From positions 248,001-312,000 of the forward strand of contig NZ_JAODIY010000013.1 of NCBI RefSeq assembly GCF_026586665.1: a stretch of DNA of 64,000 bases. Reading direction: 5' to 3'. Numbering within the stretch: the stretch's first letter is position 1; each line of letters begins with the position of its first letter. A program made the translations under genes and the position numbers. Of the stretch, positions 49,450-59,292 are shown in pieces. The notes under the pieces are model-generated. The model saw only the letters and a list, made by a program, of their open reading frames with translations. It was not told the origin of the DNA and did not search any database. Source of the stretch: Halovenus rubra. Lineage in GTDB: Archaea; Halobacteriota; Halobacteria; Halobacteriales; Haloarculaceae.

Positions 49450-50169
49450 TTACGCAAGTACGAACTCGATGCGGTCGACATCTTCGCCCTTGGAGGTCCG
49501 GTTGATGATATCGATGTGGCCGACATCACCGAGGCTATCGACGTGTGTGCCGCCACAGGGACACATATCAAACGCCTCGATTTCAACCACACGAAGCGGG
49601 TCAACCGAGTCGGGAATCAGGTTGAGTAGTGCACGTCCCTCATCGACTTCCCGTTCAACCTCCTCGCGTGGGCGGTTCGCCTTCGTGACACCGTAATCTT
49701 GGTCAATAGCCTCGTTGGACAGACGTTCAATCCGGTCGATATCCTCGGTATCGAACTCGGCGGGCTCGAAGTCAATTCGTGAACGGTCCGGCTGAATCTG
49801 ATTGCCGGCCGTTGTAGCGTCGTATTCGTCGAGGACGATGCGAGAGAGAACATGTTGAGCCGTATGCATCCGGCGGAGGTTTTCTCTCCGCTTGGCATCG
49901 ATCTCTCCCTCAACGGACGTTCCTTTGGCCGGTAGGTCTCCCGAAAAAGAGTCAATATAATGGCGCACATCGCCGTGGTTTTTCCGGGCGTCAGTAATAC
50001 TGGCTTGCCCACCGTCCCAAGAGAGTGTGCCGTGGTCCGGTGGTTGGCCACCACCCTCGGGATAGAAATACGTCGAATCGAGAATGATATACTCTTCTGT
50101 TGCCTCAGTCACCGTCGCCGTGAATTCAGTCGTACCATCGTCGGCAGGCAAGTACAGTAACTCAGTCAT
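49450..50169 (-). CDS. alaX: Alanyl-tRNA editing protein AlaX
   Basis: A 239-residue free-standing editing domain that deacylates mischarged Ser- or Gly-tRNA(Ala). The zinc ligands are visible: HTAQH near residue 98 and CPCGGTH near residue 203, with the AlaX beta-barrel start YFYPEGGGQPPDHGTL. The length matches the long AlaX (AlaX-M) type. ATG 50169 was preferred to 50226 because it fits the family start (MTELLYLP). It is divergent from the PiT transporter, 81 bp away. Confidence 0.92.
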   Translation of the reverse strand: MTELLYLPADDGTTEFTATVTEATEEYIILDSTYFYPEGGGQPPDHGTLSWDGGQASITDARKNHGDVRHYIDSFSGDLPAKGTSVEGEIDAKRRENLRRMHTAQHVLSRIVLDEYDATTAGNQIQPDRSRIDFEPAEFDTEDIDRIERLSNEAIDQDYGVTKANRPREEVEREVDEGRALLNLIPDSVDPLRVVEIEAFDMCPCGGTHVDSLGDVGHIDIINRTSKGEDVDRIEFVLA

Positions 50170-50250
50170 GTACAGACATTGAACGTACTGCCTAAAGAAT
50201 CGGTCGGAGAAATCAGTAGGATACATTACACTGCGCCGAGAGGGAGAGAT

Positions 50251-51507
50251 ATGGCAGAGATACTATTCATCGTCGGCGTCCTCGTGGCAGTCTTTGTCGG
50301 GTACAACATCGGTGGTTCCTCGACAGGTGTTGCCTTCGGGCCGGCTGTCGGTAGTCGCATCGTTCGCAAAGTGACTGCCGGTGTGTTGTTTACGCTTTTT
50401 GCTTTTATCGGTGCGTGGACCGTTGGGCGCAACGTCATCGACACGATGAGCAGCGAGATTGTTGCTGCATCGGCCTTTTCTCTTGAGGCGAGCGTTGGCG
50501 TCCTGTTTTTTACTGGACTCTCGCTATTGATATCAAATCTCTATGGAGTCCCAGCGTCGACCTCAATGACAGCAGTCGGTGCAATCGTCGGACTGGGGTT
50601 GGCAACGGGAACACTCGACGCCGCACTGATGTTTACTATCCTCTCAGCATGGATTGTTGCCCCACTGATTGCAATCGTTATTGGAGCAGTTATCGGCCGG
50701 TATTTGTACCCATCCCTTGACGCACGGTTTGCGTTCGGTCGGCTTCAGGAGCCATTACTCAATCTCAACACCGATGGAGCGATTCCACGACCGGGGCTCA
50801 ACGAGAACGCGTCTCGCAGAGATATTGTTGGGTCAACGCTCGTGTTGCTGATTGCTTGCTATATGGGGTTCAGTGCAGGAGCCTCAAACGCGGCGAACGC
50901 GGTCGCCCCATTGGTTGGAAACGAGGCTGTCGATGCTGGCCCAGCTATTCTCTTGGCGGTCGGGTCAATCAGCCTCGGCGGCTTGACGATTGCGCGGCGG
51001 ACGCTCGACACCGTCGGCAATGATATCACTGACTTGCCGATACTTGCGGCACTTATCGTTTCGACGACTGGTGCGACGATTATAACTGTGCTTTCGTGGT
51101 TCGGGATTCCAGCAAGTCTCGCAGTGAGTACGACCAGTTGTATTATTGGCTTGGGCTGGGGACGAGCGAGTCGTGCACGAACGCTTGCGGAGATAGCTGC
51201 CCCGCGGGCAACGAATCATGAACCGACCACTGTGAAGACGGGAGCGCTGGCGGCCGGGCCAGACACAGAGTCTCCCGAGACAACAGCAAGTCCGACAGTC
51301 GGTGACCTCGCCAAAGGCAAGGTTCCTGAGCCCGAACGACAGGTTCCCGACGGCGGTGTGGCGTCGATTGGCGACGAGGACCCCGCAGAACTGTCCGCCG
51401 AAAGCCTGTTCGACTCGGGCGCTACTGTTCGAATCGTTGTACTGTGGGTTCTCACACCAACACTCTCGGTTGTTGGAGCATTTGTTCTGTTCTCGATTAT
51501 CGGATAG
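50251..51507 (+). CDS. PiT-family inorganic phosphate transporter
   Basis: A 418-residue integral membrane protein. The two PiT signature repeats are clear: [20 protein letters not shown] and [20 protein letters not shown] in the first half, and [20 protein letters not shown] and [10 protein letters not shown] in the second. A hydrophilic acidic loop of about 80 residues (roughly 320-395) precedes a final helix. It imports phosphate, coupled to cations or protons. ATG 50251 begins directly at the first helix. Confidence 0.88.
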   Translation: MAEILFIVGVLVAVFVGYNIGGSSTGVAFGPAVGSRIVRKVTAGVLFTLFAFIGAWTVGRNVIDTMSSEIVAASAFSLEASVGVLFFTGLSLLISNLYGVPASTSMTAVGAIVGLGLATGTLDAALMFTILSAWIVAPLIAIVIGAVIGRYLYPSLDARFAFGRLQEPLLNLNTDGAIPRPGLNENASRRDIVGSTLVLLIACYMGFSAGASNAANAVAPLVGNEAVDAGPAILLAVGSISLGGLTIARRTLDTVGNDITDLPILAALIVSTTGATIITVLSWFGIPASLAVSTTSCIIGLGWGRASRARTLAEIAAPRATNHEPTTVKTGALAAGPDTESPETTASPTVGDLAKGKVPEPERQVPDGGVASIGDEDPAELSAESLFDSGATVRIVVLWVLTPTLSVVGAFVLFSIIG

Positions 51508-51592
51508 GCCCAATCATCGCATACTGTCGTTTTGAAATTATACGCCAGCCTGAGCTCTACCACCCACTACGGCGAAACGACAAGTCGAATCA

Positions 51593-51599
51593 TTTTAAA
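51593..51599 (+). promoter_or_regulatory. TATA box of rps17e
   Basis: TTTTAAA lies 28-34 bp upstream of ATG 51627. Confidence 0.6.
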
Positions 51600-51626
51600 G
51601 GATGTCCCAGTTACGTAGGGACACTA

Positions 51627-51818
51627 ATGGCCATCAAACCTGCATATGTAAAGAAAACGGGTCGCATCCTCATGGAGCGATACCCGGACGCGTTCGGACC
51701 TGACTTCGAGCACAACAAAGAAGCCGTCAACGAACTTACCGACATTGAGTCGAAAGGCGTCCGCAACCGTATCGCGGGCTACGTCACACGGAAGCAAGAC
51801 ACCCAGCAGCCTGCATAA
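51627..51818 (+). CDS. rps17e: 30S ribosomal protein S17e
   Basis: A 63-residue archaeal and eukaryotic-type small-subunit protein: [20 protein letters not shown], then [20 protein letters not shown] and [11 protein letters not shown]. These match the S17e family across its whole length. ATG 51627 follows a TATA box at the right distance for a leaderless start. Core translation gene. Confidence 0.97.
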   Translation: MAIKPAYVKKTGRILMERYPDAFGPDFEHNKEAVNELTDIESKGVRNRIAGYVTRKQDTQQPA

Positions 51819-51933
51819 CGCTGTTCTCTACGAACGCTTGCCTGCAGTCGACACAGTTGGACCACAGACAGAAGCAGAGCGATTCGTCTTTTCGGATTTT
51901 CTGTTAGCTCAAGGCAAAACCGAACGTACCCGG

Positions 51934-52400
51934 TTATCTATCAAGCTGTCGCTGTGACTGGAACTGCTCGCCGACAAACTGCTTTTGTTCGCTGACTAGC
52001 TTGAATGCACGCATGAGGGCTGTCCGCGTGATGTGATCGCACAACTGGCCTGCTTATCGACGACAGGAAGACGCCCAACATCAACAGTATCCAGTTGTTC
52101 GAAGGTATCTATCACGTCGACGGACAGTCGACCGTTTCAAGCGCGTCGACCGAAGTCATCGCGTCTGCAACCGATTTGTGAGGAATATCTACAGACTGTT
52201 ATCTTCAAGCGTTACGATACTGACGAACGTCCCGCCGTCGAAGACTGGGTATCCAATCTGTCTATCTTCGAGCATGGCATCGAGAGCTGTAGCGAGTGGT
52301 TTCGTTCTTTGGTTGTCTCTAACTCAGTGACAGACGTCATCACTGCTTCAACAGACAGTCGGGAGACAGCAGAGCGCAGTTGTCTGTAGTTGAGCAGACG
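51934..52400 (-). pseudogene. CBS-domain protein remnant
   Basis: Minus-strand fragments in shifting frames: LRSAVSRLSVEAVMTSVTEL, ALDAMLEDRQIGYPVFDGGT followed by FVSIVTLED, DVIDTFEQLDTVDVGRLPVV followed by DK, and HITRTALMRAFKLVSEQKQF followed by VGEQFQSQ, ending at TAA 51936. They form a CBS-domain pair like the C-terminal part of haloarchaeal M50 (site-2) proteases or channel proteins. At least three frameshifts and a TAG are present. Confidence 0.65.
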
Positions 52401-52492
52401 TTTGACGGCTGGTTAAAACTTATGTCGAATGGATGGCGGACAGTGTATGTGGTAAGCGGACCGGTTAAGTTTGTGTGGGCTAAGAGCCATAT

Positions 52493-53401
52493 ATGAGTGA
52501 GGCAACTGACCTTGAGGAGTTACGGCGCGGGACCGACCTCGTGAAACGCGGCTTTGCTAAGATGCAAAAAGGGGGCGTCATCATGGATGTCGTCACCGAG
52601 GAGCAGGCCAAGATTGCCGAAGATGTCGGTGCTGTCGCCGTGATGGCGCTCGAAGCAGTGCCAGCAGATATCCGTAAACGCGGCGGCGTTGCCCGGATGG
52701 CAGACCCAGCCGATATCGAGGATATCATCGACTCCGTCTCGATTCCAGTGATGGGGAAGGCACGTATCGGGCACACTACCGAAGCCCAGATTCTCGAAGC
52801 TATTGGCGTCGACATGATTGACGAGTCGGAGGTTCTCACGCCGGCCGATGACAAATACCACATCGACAAGCGTGAGTTTACTTCACCGTACGTCTGTGGT
52901 GCACGGAACCTCGGCGAGGCGCTCCGTCGTATCAACGAGGGCGCAGCAATGATTCGGACCAAAGGCGAGGCTGGAACTGGAGATGTCAACCAAGCAGTCC
53001 ACCACCAACGCAACATCAAAAGCGCCATTCGGAAGCTCAAAGGGATGAGCCACGAGGAGCGCGAACACTGGGCTCGCGAAAACGAAGCACCCGCAGAACT
53101 CGTCCACGACACCGCCGAGCGTGGCCGGTTGCCGGTCGTCAACTTCGCTGCCGGTGGTATTGCAACACCCGCCGACGCGGCACTGATGATGCATCACGGC
53201 TGTGATGGCATCTTCGTTGGGTCGGGCATCTTCGGAGCAGAGAATCCGCGAGCGATGGGACAGGCAATTGTCGAAGCAGTAAATAACTGGGACGACCCAG
53301 AGACGCTCTCTGGAATCGCCGCAAACGCTGGCCAAGGTATGAAAGGCGACGCGAACGCTGACCTCGACGAAGACGAGAAGTTACAGGACCGCGGCGTATA
53401 G
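52493..53401 (+). CDS. pdxS: Pyridoxal 5'-phosphate synthase, lyase subunit
   Basis: A 302-residue TIM-barrel synthase subunit that makes PLP from ribose 5-phosphate, glyceraldehyde 3-phosphate and ammonia. Family signatures are [50 protein letters not shown] (catalytic Lys) and [20 protein letters not shown]. The glutaminase partner PdxT is not in the window. The insertion at about 175-195 with [17 protein letters not shown] is normal for the family. Confidence 0.96.
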   Translation: MSEATDLEELRRGTDLVKRGFAKMQKGGVIMDVVTEEQAKIAEDVGAVAVMALEAVPADIRKRGGVARMADPADIEDIIDSVSIPVMGKARIGHTTEAQILEAIGVDMIDESEVLTPADDKYHIDKREFTSPYVCGARNLGEALRRINEGAAMIRTKGEAGTGDVNQAVHHQRNIKSAIRKLKGMSHEEREHWARENEAPAELVHDTAERGRLPVVNFAAGGIATPADAALMMHHGCDGIFVGSGIFGAENPRAMGQAIVEAVNNWDDPETLSGIAANAGQGMKGDANADLDEDEKLQDRGV

Positions 53402-53409
53402 AACGCCAG

Positions 53410-54039
53410 TTACTCGTTACTGTCGCCGACGACTTCGCTGTAGGCTGCAACACCAACAAGAGAGATAGCGCTGAACACAGCAGCGCCTGCTGCAGCAGGG
53501 CCGAAATTCAATCCGCTGTCTCCGCCACCACCGAGGCTCGTGAGTTCTGTTTCGACGTTATCTTCGCCGACGACTAACACACCCTTCATACCGAGTGCCT
53601 TGTGTGGAACACAGTAATATTGGTGCGCTCCCGCCTCGCCTTCTTCTGGTGTGAACTCGTAAGTAAAGCCCGCTTCACCAACAAGAGACGAATCAGATAC
53701 CTCTTTACTGTCGATGGGGCCCTGCTCACCTACGACGTTGTGAGATCCGCCGGCCCCTGTCCACGTCCACACGATAGTCGTGCCGGGTTCGACATAGAGC
53801 GCAGGGGGGTCAAACTGTAGTCCTTGCGGGCCTGCCCCAACATCAACGACAATTTCGTCCATCCCGCTGGCATCGACAGTGGTACCATCCCACTCAGCAT
53901 CGGAGAGGTACCCACCGTACGCGTCAGACTGTGCGCTTGCCGTCCCGGCACCCGCTACACCAAGTGTCGCTGCTGCGCCGACACCGGCTTTGAGTGCTTG
54001 CCGTCTCGTCACTGCTGGCGTTGACTCGCGTTCCTTCAT
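53410..54039 (-). CDS. Halocyanin, Tat-exported with C-terminal anchor
   Basis: A 209-residue blue-copper electron carrier. The Tat signal TRRQALKAGVGAAATLG is followed by an AQS cleavage region. The copper domain has ligands His in GGSHNVVGE and Cys, His and Met in YYCVPHKALGMKG. A C-terminal hydrophobic helix (AAAGAAVFSAISLVGVAAYS) anchors it to the membrane, unlike the lipid anchor of the large fusion at 11353. It probably shuttles electrons to a terminal oxidase or other membrane acceptor. Confidence 0.9.
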   Translation of the reverse strand: MKERESTPAVTRRQALKAGVGAAATLGVAGAGTASAQSDAYGGYLSDAEWDGTTVDASGMDEIVVDVGAGPQGLQFDPPALYVEPGTTIVWTWTGAGGSHNVVGEQGPIDSKEVSDSSLVGEAGFTYEFTPEEGEAGAHQYYCVPHKALGMKGVLVVGEDNVETELTSLGGGGDSGLNFGPAAAGAAVFSAISLVGVAAYSEVVGDSNE

Positions 54040-54288
54040 ATACCCCTATGTCGCAGTTTCCAACGTATAAATCCGATTGTTCTGTCCCGGTCAAACAGTG
54101 TAACTGTAGACCCAATAGGTCAGTACTCGCCTGTACGGTACTCTGTCAGCTCTGGATGAACACTAGCAAAGCACAGGTTACGACGTGGCCACGTTGTGGA
54201 CGAAAAAATACCTATTTCGTATAACTAATCTGTGTACTGGGAATGTGTCAGCGGTCACTACGTATATTCTAACGCAGTGGTTCGGGCA

Positions 54289-54720
54289 TCAATCAGCCGC
54301 GTCAGCTTCTAATTCGAGGAGCGCACAGACATCGCCATTGGCGTCAAAGCAGTCGGGGCATTGGGGTTCGCGGTCGATGATTGTGTCGAGGCGCTCCGCG
54401 ACTGTTTCGTCGATAACCGCCTCCAGTTGCTGGGCTTCGACACGGAAGTCGTCCACATCGAGCACTTCGACAAGGAACCGCTCGATGATACAGTAGTTCT
54501 GGAGGGCATCTCTGGCGCGGACAATGCCATCATCGGTTAGGTCAACTCCCTTGTATTTTTCGTGGTCACACAACCCGTCATTTTCGAGTTTTCCAATCAT
54601 TTCGTTGGCGCTTGCGGGACTTACGTCAAGCATGTCTGCGATTGCGCCTGTTGAGGCCGGGCCGTCCTCAATCTCCTGTACGAGATAGATGGCTTTTAGA
54701 TACTGGTTTGCCGTGTTCAT
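54289..54720 (-). CDS. DtxR/MntR-family metal-dependent regulator
   Basis: A 143-residue regulator. The N-terminal winged helix (NTANQYLKAIYLVQEIEDGP, SANEMIGKLENDGLCDHEKY) is followed by the dimerisation and metal-binding helices (CIIERFLVEVLDVDDFRVEA, with His/Glu/Asp/Cys ligand candidates) and a Cys-rich C-terminus (CPDCFDANGDVCALL). It represses metal uptake or oxidative stress genes when loaded with Fe or Mn (family knowledge). ATG 54720 fits the family start. Confidence 0.85.
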   Translation of the reverse strand: MNTANQYLKAIYLVQEIEDGPASTGAIADMLDVSPASANEMIGKLENDGLCDHEKYKGVDLTDDGIVRARDALQNYCIIERFLVEVLDVDDFRVEAQQLEAVIDETVAERLDTIIDREPQCPDCFDANGDVCALLELEADAAD

Positions 54721-54811
54721 GCGTGCCTCCGTCGGTATCGGTCGGTCGGTCGATGCTTTCGTGTCCGGGTACACAGGGTTGTTTGGGTTTTCTGAGCGAC
54801 AGTCCCACCAA

Positions 54812-55291
54812 TCATGTCCGGCTCTCCATTAGCGTCGTGACCTCTTCGACGCCTTCTTCTTCCTCTTCACGAATAGCTGTAAGTTCCTCAAGCAGTACTG
54901 TTCTGTCGACGCTAAACTCGGCATCGGACGTATTGATGGAGTCGATGAGGTCATCATAGAATTTGTAGGCGGTTTCCTCGTTACAAAGCTGGTCATAGAG
55001 GACGCCATCGAAATCCTGGTCGCTCTCGTACTGCTGTTCGACTAGCATCTGTATCTGGTCGAACGGAATCGTCTCCGCGTCAAGCTTGTCAACAAGCGCT
55101 TCGATGCGCTCACGATGCTTAGCGGATTCATCGGCTGCCTCGGCCAACAACTCGTGGATTTCGTCGTCGAGGTCGTCAGCCTCGTCGGCATGTTTCTCGG
55201 CACGTGCCTCGACGACTTCCTCCAGAACAACACCAATCTGGAGCAATCGGGCGAGTTGGTGGTCCGAAGAGACCGGCGACTGAACGCTCAT
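54812..55291 (-). CDS. Ferritin-like helical protein next to the DtxR regulator
   Basis: A 159-residue, highly acidic helical protein: VEARAEKHADEADDLDDEIH, ESAKHRERIEALVDKLDAET, CNEETAYKFYDDLIDSINTS. The Glu and Glu-x2-His pattern resembles ferritin-like four-helix bundles, and the function may be iron or redox handling. The link to the metal regulator downstream on the same strand (92 bp) supports this. Iron binding is not proved from sequence. Confidence 0.6.
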   Translation of the reverse strand: MSVQSPVSSDHQLARLLQIGVVLEEVVEARAEKHADEADDLDDEIHELLAEAADESAKHRERIEALVDKLDAETIPFDQIQMLVEQQYESDQDFDGVLYDQLCNEETAYKFYDDLIDSINTSDAEFSVDRTVLLEELTAIREEEEEGVEEVTTLMESRT

Positions 55292-55391
55292 CGGCACCCC
55301 AGGGAACAAACCCCGAACTCAACTACTGCGCGGTTCATACAGGCAACTCGGGTATACATCCCCTTAAGCGGTTCCCTGTCAGGTTGGCGGG

Positions 55392-56281
55392 CTATTCTCG
55401 CCACAGGGCAGTCACTGTGCACGTCTCGTCGAGTTCAATTACCAAGGTATCGCCGTTGAGCGTGATGTTTGTTCTGACAGCGATTGGGTTCTCTGCAGTC
55501 TGTTCTATCTGTGTTCTGTCTGGTCTGACAAGCGCGTTCGAGCCAAAAAGTAGGCCACTAATACCGTCCCATGCTCTTTGTAGAAGGCGCGAGCGGACGG
55601 CATACTCGCAATGAGTATCTGCAACGGTGGTTCAAGGCCGTACCAACAGCGATTGCAGGATACAACCGTCTTGTACTCGAAAGGCGTTTCTTGTTCGTTG
55701 TTGGGCTTGATTTCGGCAGTGGTATCCCCCCAACAGCGCGGACAGAGGCCTTGTCTTGCAAGGTTGATACCGTGGGTGGTTCGTTTGGCGACGGCCTCTG
55801 CCAGTTCTTCGAGTGAACGACCACGGTAGGCCCCCGGGGGTGTAGGATACCCTAATATAACAGGGTCTTGTTCACATAACACGAAGAGTTGGTCTTGCTT
55901 ATACCTGATTTAGAGTGGGTCACCACATTTGGGACAGTCCCAAGATGATTCAGCCGTCTCGTCGCCACTACCGTCTCCGTACGTCCCCGCGTACACGGCT
56001 GAGACGACTGCAAGCCCCGACGAGCGAATCGAATATTTGTCGTCAGCCTTCTCGATGAACCCCTCACTGAGCTTGTCTAAATGGTAATTGAACTGTCCGC
56101 TATCTTCGACACCAACACGCCTGCGGAGTTCGGAAAACGAGAGCCCGTCACTCTCGGTCTGAAACGCGTCAGCAAGTTCGAGCAGGATTGTTAAGCGTGT
56201 TTCATCGCCAAGAATCGAAAACGCATCTTCGGGAGCCCACAGATGTTCAGAGTCGGGCGTATCTGCCGGTTGCTCTGCCAT
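55392..56281 (-). pseudogene. ArsR-type winged-helix regulator split by a stop and a frameshift
   Basis: ATG 56281 opens an ArsR-like HTH protein (ILGDETRLTILLELADAFQT, SFSELRRRVGVEDSGQFNYH) down to CPKCGDPL, where TAA at 55912-55910 stops it. The same frame continues after the stop (IRYKQDQLFVLCEQDPVILG) through GLCPRCWGDTTAEIKP and CNRCWYGLEPPLQILI to EHG near 55570. There a frameshift breaks it; the other frame then gives SGLLFGSNALVRPDRTQIEQ and ends TLVIELDETCTVTALWRE at TAG 55394-55392. A normal member is about 290 residues. A truncated N-terminal protein (123 residues) could still bind DNA. Confidence 0.7.
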
Positions 56282-56327
56282 ACCGTTTACTCTGTACGAG
56301 AGCTGAAATATTTCAGGGATGCTCCGC

Positions 56328-59057
56328 TTACTCAGTCAACAGCCGACGGAGGACAAGGTGGAGCACACCGCCGTTCTCGACGTACTCGACAGCTGCGGGC
56401 GTTCCGACCTGTGCTGTGACGGGGAACTGAGTTGTTTCACCGGTTTCATCTTCTGCTCTGACCGTCAGTTCGTCGTTCGGTTCGAGGCCGTCCTCAAGCC
56501 CACGAATCTCGAAGACTTCGCTGCCATCAAGGCCGAGTGATTCCCAGGAGTCTCCGTGCTGGAACTGAAGGGGCAAAACACCCATTCCGATGAGGTTGTC
56601 GCGGTAGATTCGTTCGTAGCTTTCGGCGATTGTCGCCTGGATACCGAGTAGGTCAGTCCCTTTGGCAGCCCAGTCGCGACTCGACCCGGTTCCGAACTCG
56701 ATGCCGGACATGGCGACAAGCGGCGTGTCTTCGTCCTGATAGCGCATGCTTGCGTCGTAGACTGTTGTCTCTTCGTCTGTCGGATGGTGGACCGTATAGC
56801 CACCTTCAACGTCGTCGAGCATCTGGTTCTCGATTCGGACGTTGGCGAATGTCCCCCGCATCATGACCTCGTGGTTGCCACGCCGTGCGCCGTAAGTGTT
56901 GAATTCGTAGGGTTCGACGCCACGCTCTTCGAGCCACTCACCGGCTGGCAGTTCCTCGTTGAACGGCCCAGCAGGACTAATGTGGTCTGTCGTTACGGTA
57001 TCCCCAAGTGTCAACAGACAGCGTGCTCCGTCGATATCCTTAACGCCCGGCTCTTCAAGCGGGAAGTCCCTGAAAAACGGCGGCTCACGGATATAGGTTG
57101 ACTCGTCGTCCCACTCGTAGACATCGCCGGTCGGCGCTTCAAGTGTGTCCCAACGGTCGTCGCCCTCGAAAGCGCTTGCGTACTTTGCCTCGAACATCTC
57201 GGGTGAGACGTTGTCGTGAATCGTCCGATGAATCTCGTCAGGGTCAGGCCAGATATCGTCAAGATAGACCGGGTCGCCCGCCTCGTTCGTCCCCAGTGGC
57301 TCTGTTTCGAGGTCAATATTCATCCGTCCAGCCAACCCGTAGGCGACGACCAGCGGTGGGCTGGCGAGGTAGTTCGCGCGAATCTTCGGGTGGATACGCG
57401 CCTCGAAGTTTCGATTGCCCGAGAGAACACTCGTCGTCCAGAGGTCGTGTTCTTCAATAGCGGCCTCAATTGGGTCAGGAAGTGGGCCAGAGTTTCCGAT
57501 ACAGGTCGTACAGCCGTACCCGACGACGTGGTAGCCAAGCGCTTCGAGGTCGTCGAGCAAGTCGGCCTGTTCGAGATACTCCGTGACTACTTTACTTCCG
57601 GGTGCAAGCGATGTCTTTACATAATCCGGTACTTCGAGGCCTTCCTCGGCGGCATTCCGGGCAAGCAACCCGGCAGCAACCATCACTGACGGGTTGGAGG
57701 TATTGGTACAGCTCGTAATCGCGCTGACGAGGACACTCCCGTGGCCAATTTCGGTCTCTGTCCCATCATCGAGTGTGACTGGAACTGTTTCGTTGAGTGT
57801 CTGCTGGTTGGTATCAGTGACGACGCCGCCGTCACTTTCGGCTGCACCCGAGTCGACGACCCCCTCTTCTTCGAGCAGTGTCGGGAAATGCTCGTCAAGG
57901 TCACCCATCGGAATCCGTGAATGCGGCTTCTTGTGGCCAGCAAGACTTGGCTCCACGTCGCCAAGGTCGAAGTTGACGGTCTCAGTGAACTCGGGGTCGT
58001 GTTCGCCAAACAGCCCTTGGGCTTCGAGATACTCCCGAACCAGTTCGATATGGTCGTCCTCACGACCAGTGAGCTCCAGATACTCAAGCGTTTTCTCGTC
58101 GGCAGGGAACATGCTGATAGTACAGCCGTGTTCGGGTGACATGTTCGCGATGGTCGCACGGTCGGCGACTGAAAGTTGCGAGACGCCGGGCCCATAGAAC
58201 TCGACGAACTTGTCGACAACGCCCACCTGTCGGAGTGTCTCTGTGATATGGAGCACGAGGTCAGTAGCGGTCGCTCCCTCCGGTAGGTCGCCGGTGAGTT
58301 TGACGCCGACAACCTCTGGCAAAGTCATGGTAATTGGCTGGCCAAGCAGTGCGGCCTCCGCTTCGATACCGCCAACACCCCAGCCGACGACCCCGATGCC
58401 GTTGATCATCGGCGTGTGGCTGTCGGTACCGACAAGTGTGTCGGGCAGAAGCCACTGTTCGCCGTCTATCTGACGGCTGTGAACGACTCGGCCGAGATGT
58501 TCGAGGTTGACTTGATGGACGATGCCAGTCCCCGGGGGAACGACGTTGAAATCCTCGAAGGCTTGTTCTGCCCACTTGATTGCTTTATATCGCTCCTCGT
58601 TGCGCTCGTATTCCATCTCGACGTTTTTCTCGTAAGCGTCGTCGGAGCCAAAGTAATCGACTTGCACACTGTGGTCGATGACGAGGTCCGCAGGAATCTC
58701 TGGTTCTACAATATCAGGGTCTTCGCCAGCACGCAGGGCCGCCGAGCGCATCGCCGCGAGGTCGACCACTGCTGGCACACCTGTCAAGTCCTGCAAAACA
58801 ATTCGTGACGGGTTGAAGGGCACTTCTACGTCCGGGACAGCAGGCTCCCACGACGCTGCGTTTCGAACGTCTTTGGCTGTAATACGCTCACCGTCGACGT
58901 TTCGTAGGACAGCTTCGAGGAGGATTCGGATACTCACCGGCAACGAATCGAGGTCACAGAGCCCCTGTTCCTCAAGAACCGTGAGGTCTGCTATCTTATA
59001 CGATGTTCCGTCGACTGAGAGTTCTCGAACTGCATCGAAGGGGTCTACATCTGCCAT
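56328..59057 (-). CDS. acn: Aconitate hydratase (AcnA type)
   Basis: A 909-residue TCA enzyme interconverting citrate and isocitrate. Iron-sulfur ligands are visible: Cys in SAITSCTNTSNPSV and the pair in GYGCTTCIGNSGPLPD. Substrate-binding segments include GTDSHTPMINGIGVVGWGVG and SGIEFGTGSSRDWAAKGT. The domain order and length match AcnA/IRP1-type enzymes. The ATG is preceded by a TATA-like ATTAAAG at about 28 bp. It lies directly upstream of the ArsR-type pseudogene on the same strand. Confidence 0.96.
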   Translation of the reverse strand: MADVDPFDAVRELSVDGTSYKIADLTVLEEQGLCDLDSLPVSIRILLEAVLRNVDGERITAKDVRNAASWEPAVPDVEVPFNPSRIVLQDLTGVPAVVDLAAMRSAALRAGEDPDIVEPEIPADLVIDHSVQVDYFGSDDAYEKNVEMEYERNEERYKAIKWAEQAFEDFNVVPPGTGIVHQVNLEHLGRVVHSRQIDGEQWLLPDTLVGTDSHTPMINGIGVVGWGVGGIEAEAALLGQPITMTLPEVVGVKLTGDLPEGATATDLVLHITETLRQVGVVDKFVEFYGPGVSQLSVADRATIANMSPEHGCTISMFPADEKTLEYLELTGREDDHIELVREYLEAQGLFGEHDPEFTETVNFDLGDVEPSLAGHKKPHSRIPMGDLDEHFPTLLEEEGVVDSGAAESDGGVVTDTNQQTLNETVPVTLDDGTETEIGHGSVLVSAITSCTNTSNPSVMVAAGLLARNAAEEGLEVPDYVKTSLAPGSKVVTEYLEQADLLDDLEALGYHVVGYGCTTCIGNSGPLPDPIEAAIEEHDLWTTSVLSGNRNFEARIHPKIRANYLASPPLVVAYGLAGRMNIDLETEPLGTNEAGDPVYLDDIWPDPDEIHRTIHDNVSPEMFEAKYASAFEGDDRWDTLEAPTGDVYEWDDESTYIREPPFFRDFPLEEPGVKDIDGARCLLTLGDTVTTDHISPAGPFNEELPAGEWLEERGVEPYEFNTYGARRGNHEVMMRGTFANVRIENQMLDDVEGGYTVHHPTDEETTVYDASMRYQDEDTPLVAMSGIEFGTGSSRDWAAKGTDLLGIQATIAESYERIYRDNLIGMGVLPLQFQHGDSWESLGLDGSEVFEIRGLEDGLEPNDELTVRAEDETGETTQFPVTAQVGTPAAVEYVENGGVLHLVLRRLLTE

Positions 59058-59292
59058 GATTATCGATAGTACGAAATAGGGTCTTTAATCGGTTACCCAT
59101 ATATTCCTTATATGTATCGTAACACCTAGCAGTCCTCCCAACGTTACGCTATGACAAGATACCGAAACTGTGTACTGCCTTCCTCAAATACCCACTATAG
59201 AGCAGGACTGATAGGTCTCGAACGAGAGTGCGTATTCTCAACAGAGTGGACAGCAAAAATTGAGGGTGAGAGCCGACTACCGACTACCGAAG

